From contig NZ_LMIK01000001.1 in assembly GCF_001428685.1 (NCBI RefSeq), forward strand, positions 807,695 through 871,694: DNA of 64,000 bases. Direction: 5' to 3'. Positions 43,247 to 51,923 of this stretch are shown here, one piece after another (position 1 is the first letter of the stretch; every line of letters begins with the position of its first letter). The stretch is from Lysobacter sp. Root76. Lineage in GTDB: Bacteria; Pseudomonadota; Gammaproteobacteria; Xanthomonadales; Xanthomonadaceae. A program made the translations under genes and the position numbers. The notes under the pieces were generated by a model. The model saw nothing but the letters and a program-made list of their open reading frames with translations, was not told the DNA's origin and searched no databases.

Positions 43247-44287
43247 GTGCAACCGCCCACCATCCGCATGACATGGAGCGGCACGAGCTGGGGCGTCGCG
43301 CCCCAGCCCGCCGCAGCCCAGGCGGCCACGGCCACGACCGGCGTGCATGCGCTGGCCGGGCGCAGCATGGGCACGCAATGGTCGGTGAAGCTGGTCGCCG
43401 ACGCGGCCGCGCTGCCGGAACTGGAGCGCGGCATCCAGGCCCGCCTGGACGAAGTCGTCGCCCAGATGAGCCCCTGGGAAGCCGACTCCGAGATCAGCCG
43501 CTACAACCGCGCCGAGGCCGGCACGGTGCAGGCGCTCCCCGACGGCTTCTACGCGGTGCTGGACGCGGCGCTGAAACTCGCCGCCGACAGTGGCGGCGCC
43601 TACGACCCCACGATCGGGCCGCTGGTCAATCTGTGGGGCTTCGGCCCCGACGGCGCGCGCGCTGCGGCCCCGTCGGACGCAGCCATCGCGCAGGCGCAGT
43701 CGCGCGTGGGCTGGCAACGGGTGGGCTTCGATCCGCTCGCGCGTACCGCGACCCAGAGCGGCGGCCTCTATCTGGATTTTTCCTCGATCGCCAAGGGTTA
43801 CGGTGTGGACCGCGTGGCCGAGTGGCTGGGCGAACGCGGTGTCGCTGCATTCCTGGTCGAAGTCGGCGGCGAACTTTACGGACGCGGCCGCAAACCCGAC
43901 GGCAGCGCCTGGCGGATCGCGGTCGAACGCCCCGCGGGCGATGCGCGCGACGACGACGGCGCCGCGGTGCTGGCGCTGGACGGTTATGCGATCGCGACCT
44001 CGGGCGACTACCGGCGTTACTTCGATCACGACGGCCGGCGTTATTCGCATACCGTCGATCCGCGCAGCGGTCGCCCGGTGACGCACGCGCTGGCTTCGGT
44101 CAGCGTCTTGCACCCGCAATGCATGCAGGCCGACGGGCTGGCCACCGTGCTGGCCGTGCTCGGGCCGCAGGCCGGCATGGCCTACGCCAACCGCCGCCAG
44201 CTCGCGGCGATGTTCGTGCTGCACGACGGCGACGGCTTCCTGACCCGGATGACGCCGGCCTTCATCGCGCGCCAGCGCGCGGCCTGA
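43247..44287 (+). CDS. apbE: FAD:protein FMN transferase
   Basis: A 346-residue ApbE from a GTG start (an ATG lies seven codons later). Landmarks are GRSMGTQWSVKL, EISRYNR, SGGAYDPTIGPLVNLWGFGP, LDFSSIAKGYGVDRVA, VEVGGELYGRG, and ATSGDYRRYF...SHTVDPRSGRPV. The enzyme hydrolyses FAD and transfers FMN to a Thr/Ser of target proteins; DUF2271 in the same operon has the target motif. The N-terminus (MTWSGTSWGVAPQPAAAQA) is not a convincing signal peptide or lipobox, although most ApbE proteins act outside the cytoplasm. Confidence 0.92.
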   Translation: MQPPTIRMTWSGTSWGVAPQPAAAQAATATTGVHALAGRSMGTQWSVKLVADAAALPELERGIQARLDEVVAQMSPWEADSEISRYNRAEAGTVQALPDGFYAVLDAALKLAADSGGAYDPTIGPLVNLWGFGPDGARAAAPSDAAIAQAQSRVGWQRVGFDPLARTATQSGGLYLDFSSIAKGYGVDRVAEWLGERGVAAFLVEVGGELYGRGRKPDGSAWRIAVERPAGDARDDDGAAVLALDGYAIATSGDYRRYFDHDGRRYSHTVDPRSGRPVTHALASVSVLHPQCMQADGLATVLAVLGPQAGMAYANRRQLAAMFVLHDGDGFLTRMTPAFIARQRAA

Positions 44288-44307
44288 GCACGCGAGCACC
44301 GTCGCAG

Positions 44308-45963
44308 ATGCAAGCGTCCGAATCCTCCTCCGCCATGCGGCGCATCGACGCCGGCACCGTCGGCAACGCAGTGGTGCTGCTCGCGCTGATCGCGCTCGCC
44401 TACCTGCTGCTGCATTGGCAGGCCGAACCGGTGCGCTGGCTCGCGCCGGGACGCGACCGTCTGCTGTGGGCGACGGGACTGGCGACGGCCTACGCCGGCT
44501 TCGTCGGCGGCGTCGCCTGGGTGCGCGCACGCCGCAGACGCGCGCAGGCGCTGCCGCGCGTGGCCGCCGACGGCGCCAACCAATGGCTGGTCGCGTTCGC
44601 CAGCCAGACCGGGCACGCCGAATTCCTGGCGCGCCGCAGCTGGCAGACCCTGGCCGACAGCGGCGTCGGCGCCGACCTCCTCATGCTGGGCGCGCTGGAC
44701 GCAAACGCGCTCGCGCGCTACCGCCAAGTCCTGTTCGTGGTCAGCACCACCGGCGAGGGCGACGCGCCGGACTCGGCTGCGCGTTTCGTGCGCGTCGTGC
44801 TGGGCGCCTCGGCCGCCCTGCCCGGCCTGCGCTATGGCGTGCTGGCATTGGGCGACCGCCAGTACGAACAGTTCTGCAGCTTCGGCCACCGCCTCGATCA
44901 TTGGCTGCGCCATGCCGGCGCCGAATCGATGTTCGACCTGGTCGAAGTCGACGACGGCGACGCCGGCGCGCTGCGCCATTGGCAGCACCACCTGGGCCTG
45001 CTCGCCGGGCATACCGAACTGCCCGACTGGAGCTCGCCCTCGTACCGGCCGTGGCGGCTGAGCGAGCGCGTGCACCTCAACGCGGGCAGCGCCGGCGGCC
45101 CCGCGTTCCATGTCGCGCTCACACCGGAAGACGCGGCCGATCCGCAGTGGTTGGCCGGCGACATCGCCGAGATCGGCCCACGCAACGGCGAGGCGGACGT
45201 GGCGGCATGGTTGCTCGCGGCGAACCAGGACGGCGCGGCCGCGGTCGGCATCGGCAATGAAACCGACACGCTCGCCGCGCTGCTGCGGCGCTCGCGCCTG
45301 CCCGATCCGGCGACGATGCGCGCATCGTCGCCGCAGGCCATCGTCGCGGCGCTGCAGCCGCTACCGCATCGCGAGTATTCGATCGCATCGCTGCCGGCCG
45401 ACGGCAGTCTGCAATTGCTGGTGCGGCAGATGCGTCAGCCCGATGGACGCCTGGGCAGCGGCAGCGGCTGGCTGAGCGCGCACGCCGGCTACGGCGAACG
45501 CATCGACCTGCGCATCCGCCGCAACCCGTCCTTCCATGCGCCCGCCGACGCCCGGCCGATGATCCTGATCGGCAATGGCACCGGCATCGCCGGCCTGCGC
45601 GCATTGCTCAAGACCCGCGCCGCCGCCGGTCATACGCGCAACTGGTTGCTGTTCGGCGAGCGCAGCGCGGCCCACGATTTCCACTACCGCGACGAGCTCG
45701 AGGGCTGGCTGCGCGAAGGCCGCATCGAGCGCATCGACCTGGCGTTCTCGCGCGACAGCGCCGAGCGCGTGTACGTGCAGCAGCGCCTGCGCGAGCAGAG
45801 CGCACGCCTGCGCGAATGGCTGGACGCCGGCGCGGCGGTCTACGTCTGCGGCAGCCTGGAAGGCATGGCGCCGGGGGTCGATGCGGTGCTGCGCGAAACC
45901 GTGGGCCTGGAAATGCTGGAAGCGATGGCGTTGGACGGGCGTTACCGGCGCGACGTGTACTGA
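44308..45963 (+). CDS. Membrane-anchored flavodoxin/ferredoxin-NADP reductase-like flavoprotein
   Basis: A 551-residue protein. The N-terminal membrane part has two hydrophobic segments (about 17-36 and 50-70). A flavodoxin-like domain follows (about 88-225; FASQTGHAEFLA, VSTTGEGDAPDSAARF, LGDRQYEQFCSFG), then a CysJ-like FAD/NADPH domain (REYSIASLP, ILIGNGTGIAGLRALL, NWLLFGERS, YVCGSLEGMAPGVD, ending GRYRRDVY). It should take electrons from NADPH to FMN at the inner face of the membrane. It is the last gene of the siderophore locus, 20 bases after apbE, and is the likely electron source for the PepSY-DUF2271 chain. Confidence 0.88.
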   Translation: MQASESSSAMRRIDAGTVGNAVVLLALIALAYLLLHWQAEPVRWLAPGRDRLLWATGLATAYAGFVGGVAWVRARRRRAQALPRVAADGANQWLVAFASQTGHAEFLARRSWQTLADSGVGADLLMLGALDANALARYRQVLFVVSTTGEGDAPDSAARFVRVVLGASAALPGLRYGVLALGDRQYEQFCSFGHRLDHWLRHAGAESMFDLVEVDDGDAGALRHWQHHLGLLAGHTELPDWSSPSYRPWRLSERVHLNAGSAGGPAFHVALTPEDAADPQWLAGDIAEIGPRNGEADVAAWLLAANQDGAAAVGIGNETDTLAALLRRSRLPDPATMRASSPQAIVAALQPLPHREYSIASLPADGSLQLLVRQMRQPDGRLGSGSGWLSAHAGYGERIDLRIRRNPSFHAPADARPMILIGNGTGIAGLRALLKTRAAAGHTRNWLLFGERSAAHDFHYRDELEGWLREGRIERIDLAFSRDSAERVYVQQRLREQSARLREWLDAGAAVYVCGSLEGMAPGVDAVLRETVGLEMLEAMALDGRYRRDVY

Positions 45964-46029
45964 GCGAGCACTTTGCGCGGGCTGTGGGACCGGTTGAAGA
46001 TGCCCGCAACAGGCTAACGTCGACTTCCA

Positions 46030-46158
46030 TCTCCGCTGGCGGGAGAAAGCGCCCGAAGCGCGGATCCCAAAGAGTGGATGAGAGCGGCACGATTCCGGTG
46101 AGTCCGCACGCGTGCGACGTGCGCTCACCCACACCCGCAGCCGCGAGCGGGAGCAGGC
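46030..46158 (+). repeat. Decayed copy of the long intergenic repeat
   Basis: Contains GCGGGAGAAAGCGCCCGAAG, GCGGAT, GTGGATGAGAGCGG, a spacer, then GCTCACCCACACCC and CGCGAGCGGGAG. This is the same order as copies A and C but with many changes. It lies between the flavoprotein gene and the hutD-like gene; the tail GCCTAAGCGGGCCTAAGCGG is a short direct repeat. Confidence 0.55.
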
Positions 46159-46168
46159 CTAAGCGGGC

Positions 46169-46840
46169 CTAAGCGGGCAAGGGATTCAAGCCGGAGAGAG
46201 GCCCCGCCTGTTCGGCGACCGCAGCCACCCGCACCAGCAACACCTCGCCACCGCCTTCCAGCACCGCGCGCAGGCGTTCCCCGCCCGCAGCCAGCACCGC
46301 GGTGTCGCCCGCCGCCAGCGGCGGCAGACCGGTGTCGTCGGCGAAACGCGCATGGCCGGCCATCAGGTGCACGGCCCAGGTCTGGCCGGGCTCGGCGAAG
46401 ATCACCATCGGCCCGACCAACGGCCGGTGCCAGAGCTGCGCCTGCACGCGCTCGCGCCGCCACATCAGGTTGAAGTCGTGGGTGGTGCCATCGACCAGTT
46501 CGCCGTGCACGCCGCGTTCGCCGGCGAAGCGCAGCTTGTCGTGCGGCGGATGCAGCTCGTGCAGTTCGCCGTCGTCGAAGCGCAGGCGCAGGCCGTTGCC
46601 GCTGAGCAGCACCAGTTCGCGCTCGATCCCGGGAAACGCGGAGAACGCGGCATCCTGCTCGATCTCGGCGATCGACAGCCGCCAGTCCCAGTCGTCGCCG
46701 GCCGCGGGCCGCGCGGCGGCGTCCAGGCGCAGGATCTCGCGGGTCCAGCCGAGCTGGTTGCGCCAACGCTCGCGCCGGTACTCGTTGGCGGGGATCACCC
46801 AGGAACGGCTGCCGCCGTCCGCTTCGTTGCTCTGTGCCAT
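46169..46840 (-). CDS. hutD: HutD family protein
   Basis: A 223-residue protein of the HutD/Ves family (cupin-like double-stranded beta-helix). It contains WVIPANEYRRERWRNQLGWTREI, WDWRLSIAEIEQDAAFSAFPGIERELVLLSGNGLRL, and DFNLMWRRERV. HutD is linked with histidine utilisation in some genomes and is thought to modulate it, but no hut genes lie in this window. I start at the ATG at 46840; the sequence upstream is not family-like. Confidence 0.85.
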   Translation of the reverse strand: MAQSNEADGGSRSWVIPANEYRRERWRNQLGWTREILRLDAAARPAAGDDWDWRLSIAEIEQDAAFSAFPGIERELVLLSGNGLRLRFDDGELHELHPPHDKLRFAGERGVHGELVDGTTHDFNLMWRRERVQAQLWHRPLVGPMVIFAEPGQTWAVHLMAGHARFADDTGLPPLAAGDTAVLAAGGERLRAVLEGGGEVLLVRVAAVAEQAGPLSGLNPLPA

Positions 46841-46939
46841 GGCGCTTCGTCTGCCGGGATGGCCAGAGTCTAACCAGCGATGGCCACGCGCAGCAGGCCG
46901 GAGCGCGGGGCCTGGCGGGGCAGGCCTTTGTCTATGCCC

Positions 46940-46983
46940 AAAAAAAGCGCCGCCGCCCGCGGATCCTTCCGCGAACGGGCGGC
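46940..46983 (-). terminator. Rho-independent terminator after the HHH gene
   Basis: On the minus strand: outer stem GCCGCCCG / CGGGCGGC, inner stem CGCGGA / TCCGCG, then GCGC and seven T residues. It lies about 90 bases beyond the ComEA-like gene and upstream of hutD, so it should stop transcription from the former. Confidence 0.8.
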
Positions 46984-47075
46984 TCACATCCTTGTCCAGG
47001 GTCTCCCCCTGCATTCGTCGGGCGTCCCTGCCCGTGCGTTGCCGGTCCGCGCATCCATGCGGGGCCGACGGTCCG

Positions 47076-47423
47076 TCAGCGGCGGCTGGCCGCGCGCTGG
47101 GCGTTGCCGCCACCGGCGGCGGCAGGCGCGGCCGGCTTGGGAGCGGGGCCGGCGCCGCCGACCACGATGCGGTCGCGGTTCTTCTCGACGGTCTTCAGGC
47201 CGATGCCCTTGACCTCGGCCAGCTGTTCCGGACTGCGGAAGGCGCCGTTGGCCTTGCGGTAGGCGACGATGGCCTCGGCCTTGGAGGCGCCGACGTTCAG
47301 CAGGACGCGGTCCAGAGTGGCGGCGTCGGCGCTATTGATGTTCACCTGTTCGGCGGCATAGGCGCTGCCGGCGAGCAGCAGGGACAGGACCAGCGAGCGG
47401 GCGGCGATTGCGAAAGATTTCAT
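47076..47423 (-). CDS. Exported ComEA-like helix-hairpin-helix protein
   Basis: A 115-residue protein with a signal peptide (residues 1-23, ending SAYA-A). A ComEA-type double helix-hairpin-helix unit follows (VNINSADAATLDRVLLNVGASKAEAIVAYRKANGAF, then LAEVKGIGLKTVEKNRDRI), and then a Pro/Ala/Gly-rich basic tail (to RAASRR). ComEA-like proteins bind DNA in the periplasm during transformation. This one lacks a membrane-anchor stem and no other competence genes are near, so a DNA-uptake role is possible but unproven. A strong terminator follows. Confidence 0.88.
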   Translation of the reverse strand: MKSFAIAARSLVLSLLLAGSAYAAEQVNINSADAATLDRVLLNVGASKAEAIVAYRKANGAFRSPEQLAEVKGIGLKTVEKNRDRIVVGGAGPAPKPAAPAAAGGGNAQRAASRR

Positions 47424-47638
47424 ATTGTTCAGCTCCTTGAGGTGGGATTCCGTTCCGGTGCCGGCGGGGCTTTCCGTAGGTGTCCGCCGGTGGAAACAGT
47501 CTCCGCAACTCGACGGGGCCAGCGTATCGCCGCACCGGCCGCGAAAAAGCCAGTGAAAGCCGCACCGCAGGGTAGGAAAAGTCCTACACGGCGCGGAGGC
47601 GTAAACTTGCCGGTCTAATCCCCAGCTCGAGGCTATCC

Positions 47639-49129
47639 ATGGACGCCAGCAAGGTCGACCGCTACGTCAGCGAAAAATGGGACGACGAAATCGTCCCGCA
47701 ACTGGTTGAATACATTCGTATTCCCAACAAATCGCCGATGTTCGATGCGGACTGGGTCAAGCACGGCTACATGGACGACGCGGTCAAGCTGATGGAGTCC
47801 TGGGCGCGCGCCCAGACCATCCCGGGCATGCAGATCGAGGTGGTGCGCCTGGAAGGCCGCACGCCGCTGATCTTCATCGACATCCCGGCCTCCCAGGGCG
47901 GCAGCAACGAGGATTGCGTGCTGCTGTACGGCCACCTCGACAAGCAGCCGGAAATGACCGGCTGGGACGCCGACCTCGGCCCCTGGAACCCGGTCATCAA
48001 GGGCGACCGCCTGTACGGCCGCGGCGGCGCCGACGACGGCTATGCGATCTTCGGTTCGCTGGCCGCGATCATGGCCCTGCAGGAACAGCAGCTGCCGCAC
48101 GCGCGCTGCGTGATCCTGATCGAGGCTTGCGAGGAATCCGGCAGCTACGACCTGCCGGCCTATGTCGATCACCTCGCCGACCGTATCGGCAAGCCCTCCT
48201 TGGTGGTGTGCCTGGATTCGGGCTGCGGCAACTACGAGCAGCTGTGGTGCACGACCTCGCTGCGCGGCCTGGCCGGCGGCAACTTCACGGTCAAGGTGCT
48301 CAGCGAAGGTGTGCACTCCGGCGACGCGTCCGGCATCGTGCCGTCGAGCTTCCGTCTGCTGCGCCAGCTGCTGTCGCGCCTGGAAGACGAGACCAGCGGC
48401 AAGATCCTGGTCGAAGGCCTGTACGTGGACGTGCCCGAGGAACGCCTGGAGCAGGCGCGCCAGGCTGCCAAGGTGCTGGGCAACGCGGTCTACGACAAGT
48501 TCCCGTTCCTGCCCGGCATGAAGCCGATGGCCAGTGAGCTGTCGGAACTGGTGCTCAACCGCACCTGGCGCCCGGCGCTGTCGGTCACCGGCGTGGACGG
48601 CATGCCGCCGCTGTCGTCGGCCGGCAACGTGCTGCGCCCGCACACCTCGGTCAAGCTCAGCCTGCGCCTGCCGCCGACCCTGGACGGCAAGCGCGCCGGC
48701 GAGCTGCTCAAGGAAGTGCTGGAACGCGACCCGCCGTACGGCGCGCAGGTGACGATGGAGCTGGAGAAGGCCTCGACCGGCTGGAACGCGCCGGCGCAAT
48801 CGGGCTGGCTGACGCGCGCCATCGACGCCTCCAGCCGCGAGTTCTTCGGCCAGCCGGCGATGTACATGGGCGAAGGCGGCACGATTCCGTTCATGGGCAT
48901 GCTCGGCGAGAAGTTCCCGGGCGCGCAGTTCATGATCACCGGCGTGCTCGGCCCGCATTCCAATGCGCACGGCCCGAACGAGTTCCTGCACATCCCGATG
49001 GGCAAGCGCGTGACCGCCTGCGTCGCGCGCGTGGTCGCCGAGCACCATGCGGCCAGCCAGCGCGGCGAAACCAGCGGCGTGGCCGCGGTGGCCGGCGGCG
49101 AGCAGCACGGCGATCACGGCTGCTGCTGA
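47639..49129 (+). CDS. M20 family metallopeptidase (dipeptidase-like)
   Basis: A 496-residue M20/M28-type zinc peptidase. Metal ligands are expected at His in LLYGHLDKQP, Asp in YGRGGADDGYA, Glu-Glu in EACEESGSYD, Asp in VCLDSGCGN, and His in the late SNAHGPNEFLH. The dimerisation domain starts about 215 (GLAGGNFTVKVLSEGVHSGDASG). The layout is that of carnosinase-like or acetylornithine-related dipeptidases. No signal peptide is seen, so it is probably cytoplasmic. The C-terminus ends in an unusual metal-ligand-rich tail, GEQHGDHGCC. Confidence 0.9.
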   Translation: MDASKVDRYVSEKWDDEIVPQLVEYIRIPNKSPMFDADWVKHGYMDDAVKLMESWARAQTIPGMQIEVVRLEGRTPLIFIDIPASQGGSNEDCVLLYGHLDKQPEMTGWDADLGPWNPVIKGDRLYGRGGADDGYAIFGSLAAIMALQEQQLPHARCVILIEACEESGSYDLPAYVDHLADRIGKPSLVVCLDSGCGNYEQLWCTTSLRGLAGGNFTVKVLSEGVHSGDASGIVPSSFRLLRQLLSRLEDETSGKILVEGLYVDVPEERLEQARQAAKVLGNAVYDKFPFLPGMKPMASELSELVLNRTWRPALSVTGVDGMPPLSSAGNVLRPHTSVKLSLRLPPTLDGKRAGELLKEVLERDPPYGAQVTMELEKASTGWNAPAQSGWLTRAIDASSREFFGQPAMYMGEGGTIPFMGMLGEKFPGAQFMITGVLGPHSNAHGPNEFLHIPMGKRVTACVARVVAEHHAASQRGETSGVAAVAGGEQHGDHGCC

Positions 49130-49490
49130 TCGCGACAGCGCCGATCCGGAGACCACCGATCGGCGCGATGCGCCGTGCCGGAGCCGACAGGTCCGGCGCG
49201 GTCGGATGAAGCGGTGCACGGTATGCGTCGGCTTGCGATGGATCGCGGCGCACCGGGGTCACTGCACGGGCCCGCCGCTGCGGTCGTGGAGCGAGACGAC
49301 GCGGCCGGCGTTGGCGGCATCAGGTTGGTGCCGATGAACGGCCGATCGCCAGGCAGCTCGCCGGCGACAGGCACGCTTGTAGTGCCCGCACGGAGATCGC
49401 GCCCCCGAAGCGCCGCGCCGCGACACCGCGCTCACCCTCCTGACTGCTAGGATCGCCTGGCATCACCACGACCCTGAGGAGGGGAAGGCT
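49130..49490. other. 361-bp gap, no gene recognised
   Basis: GC-rich spacer between the M20 peptidase and the GlsB-type gene. Short frames on both strands are arginine- or proline-rich shadows. No repeat, RNA or clear promoter seen. Confidence 0.5.
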
Positions 49491-49733
49491 ATGGGCGGTA
49501 TCGTTTATACGATCATCATCGGTGCGGTCATTGGTGTGCTGGCTCGTTTCTTCAAACCGGGCGCCGACCCGATGGGTTGGATCCTGACCATCCTGCTCGG
49601 CATCGCCGGCGCCTACATCGGCAGCCTGCTCTATGGCGGCGCCGGACTGATCGGCTTCATCGTCTCGATCATCTGCGCGATCGTGTTGCTGTTCCTCTAC
49701 GAGATCATCCGCAGCAAGACCGCGAAACGCTGA
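49491..49733 (+). CDS. GlsB/YeaQ/YmgE-type stress membrane protein
   Basis: An 80-residue protein with three hydrophobic segments: GGIVYTIIIGAVIGVLARFF, MGWILTILLGIAGAYIGSLLYG, and FIVSIICAIVLLFLYEII. It shows the Gly-rich pattern of transglycosylase-associated (YeaQ/YmgE) proteins. They are small inner-membrane proteins induced by stress or stationary phase, with unknown mechanism. A GAGGGGAAGG ribosome site lies just before the ATG, and a terminator follows. Confidence 0.9.
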   Translation: MGGIVYTIIIGAVIGVLARFFKPGADPMGWILTILLGIAGAYIGSLLYGGAGLIGFIVSIICAIVLLFLYEIIRSKTAKR

Positions 49734-49757
49734 CGGCGGTTCGCGCGGCGATACGGG

Positions 49758-49790
49758 CGCCCCGGCTTTGGTCGGGGCGTTTGCGTTTTT
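49758..49790 (+). terminator. Rho-independent terminator
   Basis: CGCCCCG-GCTTTGGT-CGGGGCG stem followed by TTTGCGTTTTT, about 25 bases after the GlsB-type gene stop. Confidence 0.8.
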
Positions 49791-49819
49791 GGGGGGAGTT
49801 ATCGCGCTGCTGCAGCGCC

Positions 49820-49962
49820 CCCTTCTCCCGCTAGCGGCGCCCGAAGGGTGTGCAAGGCTGAGAAGCTGCCCGGAGGGCGGATGAGGGTGGTGGGGCGAGG
49901 TTGATCTGCGCACTTGCGGCGCTGCCCTCACCCCAACCCCTCTCCCGCAAGCGGGAGAGGGG
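49820..49962 (+). repeat. Long intergenic repeat, copy C
   Basis: Same block order as copy A between sufB and sufC: CTTCTCCCGC, GCGGCGCCCGAAGGGTGTGC, AAGGCTGAGAAG, GGAGGGCGGATGAGGG, a different spacer, then CCCTCACCCCAACCCCTCTC and a CTCCCGC-AA-GCGGGAG hairpin. Convergent position between the GlsB-type gene and cysNC. Confidence 0.85.
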
Positions 49963-50051
49963 CTCAGGTGCGCAATCGTTCGAGAGGGAGCACGCGATTG
50001 CAGAGTCGGCGGTGAGCGAGGCTCGGGCTCGCGGAGCCATGCGCCGCCCGC

Positions 50052-51923
50052 TCACCCCAGCAACCGATCAATCACCCGCTGCGCCAATGCCTCGGCATCC
50101 TGCTCCACCGTGCTCAGCACCAGCTCCGGCGACTCCGGCGCTTCGTAAGCCGAATCGATGCCGGTGAAATTGGGAATCTGCCCGGCGCGGGCCTTGGCGT
50201 ACAGGCCCTTGACGTCGCGTTGCTCGGCCACCGCCAACGGCGTGTCGACGTAGACCTCGACGAACTCGTCCGGACCGAACAGTTCGCGCGCCATGCGCCG
50301 CTCGGCGCGGAACGGCGAGATGAAGCTGACCAGCACGATCAGGCCGGCGTCGGTCATCAAGCGCGCGACTTCGGCGACGCGGCGGATGTTTTCGACCCGG
50401 TCCTCGTCGGTGAAGCCCAGATCCTTGTTGAGGCCGTGGCGGACGTTGTCGCCGTCGAGGATGTAGGTGTGGTGGCCGAGCGCGTGCAGACGCTTCTCGA
50501 CCAGGTTGGCGATGGTCGACTTGCCCGAGCCCGACAGGCCGGTGAACCACACGCAGCGCGGCGTCTGCGCCTTGCTGCGCGCGCGTGCGGCCTTGTCGAC
50601 GTCGACGTGCTGCCAATGGATATTGCCGGCGCGACGCAATGCGAAATCGAGGGTACCAGCGGCGACGGTGGCGTTGTCTTCGCGATCGATCAGGATGAAG
50701 CCGCCGAGCGCGCGGTTGTCGCCGTAGGCCTCGAACGCGACCGGCTGGTCGAGGTTGAGGTTGCAGTAGGCGACCTCATTGAGTTCCAGATGCTTGGCGG
50801 CGAGCTGCGCCTGGGTGTTGACGTCGATCTTGTGCTTGATCTCGGTGACCGTGGCGCTGACCGTGCGCGTGCCGATCTTCAGCCAGTACGGCCGCCCGGG
50901 CAGCAGCGGGCTCTCGCCCATCCACAGCAGGTGCGCGGCGAACTGGTCGGCGACCTGGGCCGGCGCGGCCGCCGAGGCGATCACGTCGCCGCGGCTGATG
51001 TCGAGTTCGTCGTCCAGGGTCAGGGTGATCGCCTGGCCGACGCCGGCCACGGCGAGGTCGCCGTCGGCGGCGACGATGCGCGCGACCCTGGAGCGCCGGC
51101 CCGAGGGCAGCACCGCGATCTCGTCGCCGGGCCGCACTTCGCCCGCGGCGACGGTGCCGGCGAAGCCGCGGAAGTTCTGGTTCGGCCGGTTGACCCACTG
51201 CACCGGCAGGCGGAAACCGATGTCGGCTTCGTCGCGGCCGACGTCGACGGTTTCCAGGTGCTCGAGCACGCTGATCCCGCGGTACCAGGGCATGGCTTGC
51301 GAGCGCTGCAGCAGGTTGTCGCCGCGCAGCGCCGACAGCGGAATCGCGGTCACCTGGGTGATGCCGCGCTGGGCCGCGAGTTCGCGGTACTCGCCGGCGA
51401 TGGTTTCGAACACGCCCTGGTCGTAGCCGACCAGATCCATCTTGTTGACCGCGAGCAGGACGTGGCGGATACCGAGCAGGGCCGCGATATAGGTGTGGCG
51501 ACGGGTCTGGGTGAGCAGGCCCTTGCGCGCATCGACCAGGACCACGGCCAGGTCGGCGGTGGAGGCGCCGGTGGCCATGTTGCGGGTGTACTGCTCGTGG
51601 CCCGGGCAGTCGGCGACGATGAACTTGCGCCGCTCGGTGCCGAAGTAACGGTAGGCGACGTCGATGGTGATGCCCTGCTCGCGCTCGGCGGCCAGGCCGT
51701 CGACCAGCAGCGCGTAGTCGATCTCGCCGTTCTGAGTGCCGTGACGACGGCTGTCGGCGCTGAGCGCGGCGAGCTGGTCGTCGAACAGCAGGCGGGTGTC
51801 GTGCAGCAGGCGTCCGATCAGGGTGCTCTTGCCGTCGTCGACGCTGCCGCAGGTGATGAAGCGCAGCAGGCCCTTGGATTCGTGCAGATGCAGGTAGGCG
51901 GCGATGTCTTCGGCGGCGGCCAT
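50052..51923 (-). CDS. cysNC: Bifunctional sulfate adenylyltransferase large subunit / APS kinase (CysN/C)
   Basis: A 623-residue fusion. The N-terminal CysN GTPase has GSVDDGKST at 26-34, [18 protein letters not shown] and [11 protein letters not shown]-Tu-like beta domains follow (to about 440). The C-terminal APS kinase (about 450-623) has the P-loop GLSGSGKST and [16 protein letters not shown]. With CysD it makes APS from sulfate and ATP, and the kinase part turns APS into PAPS. The start overlaps the cysD stop (TGATG). Confidence 0.96.
   Translation of the reverse strand: MAAAEDIAAYLHLHESKGLLRFITCGSVDDGKSTLIGRLLHDTRLLFDDQLAALSADSRRHGTQNGEIDYALLVDGLAAEREQGITIDVAYRYFGTERRKFIVADCPGHEQYTRNMATGASTADLAVVLVDARKGLLTQTRRHTYIAALLGIRHVLLAVNKMDLVGYDQGVFETIAGEYRELAAQRGITQVTAIPLSALRGDNLLQRSQAMPWYRGISVLEHLETVDVGRDEADIGFRLPVQWVNRPNQNFRGFAGTVAAGEVRPGDEIAVLPSGRRSRVARIVAADGDLAVAGVGQAITLTLDDELDISRGDVIASAAAPAQVADQFAAHLLWMGESPLLPGRPYWLKIGTRTVSATVTEIKHKIDVNTQAQLAAKHLELNEVAYCNLNLDQPVAFEAYGDNRALGGFILIDREDNATVAAGTLDFALRRAGNIHWQHVDVDKAARARSKAQTPRCVWFTGLSGSGKSTIANLVEKRLHALGHHTYILDGDNVRHGLNKDLGFTDEDRVENIRRVAEVARLMTDAGLIVLVSFISPFRAERRMARELFGPDEFVEVYVDTPLAVAEQRDVKGLYAKARAGQIPNFTGIDSAYEAPESPELVLSTVEQDAEALAQRVIDRLLG

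Larger units (their letters stand above)
49734..50051. other. 318-bp convergent gap
   Basis: Holds the GlsB-type gene terminator (49758-49790) and the long repeat (49820-49962). The remaining bases up to the cysNC stop show no gene. Confidence 0.6.

Noticed and set aside
47076-47423. Competence locus
   Set aside because: The helix-hairpin-helix protein is isolated; there is no comEC, pilus or DNA-processing gene around it, so only the fold is claimed.
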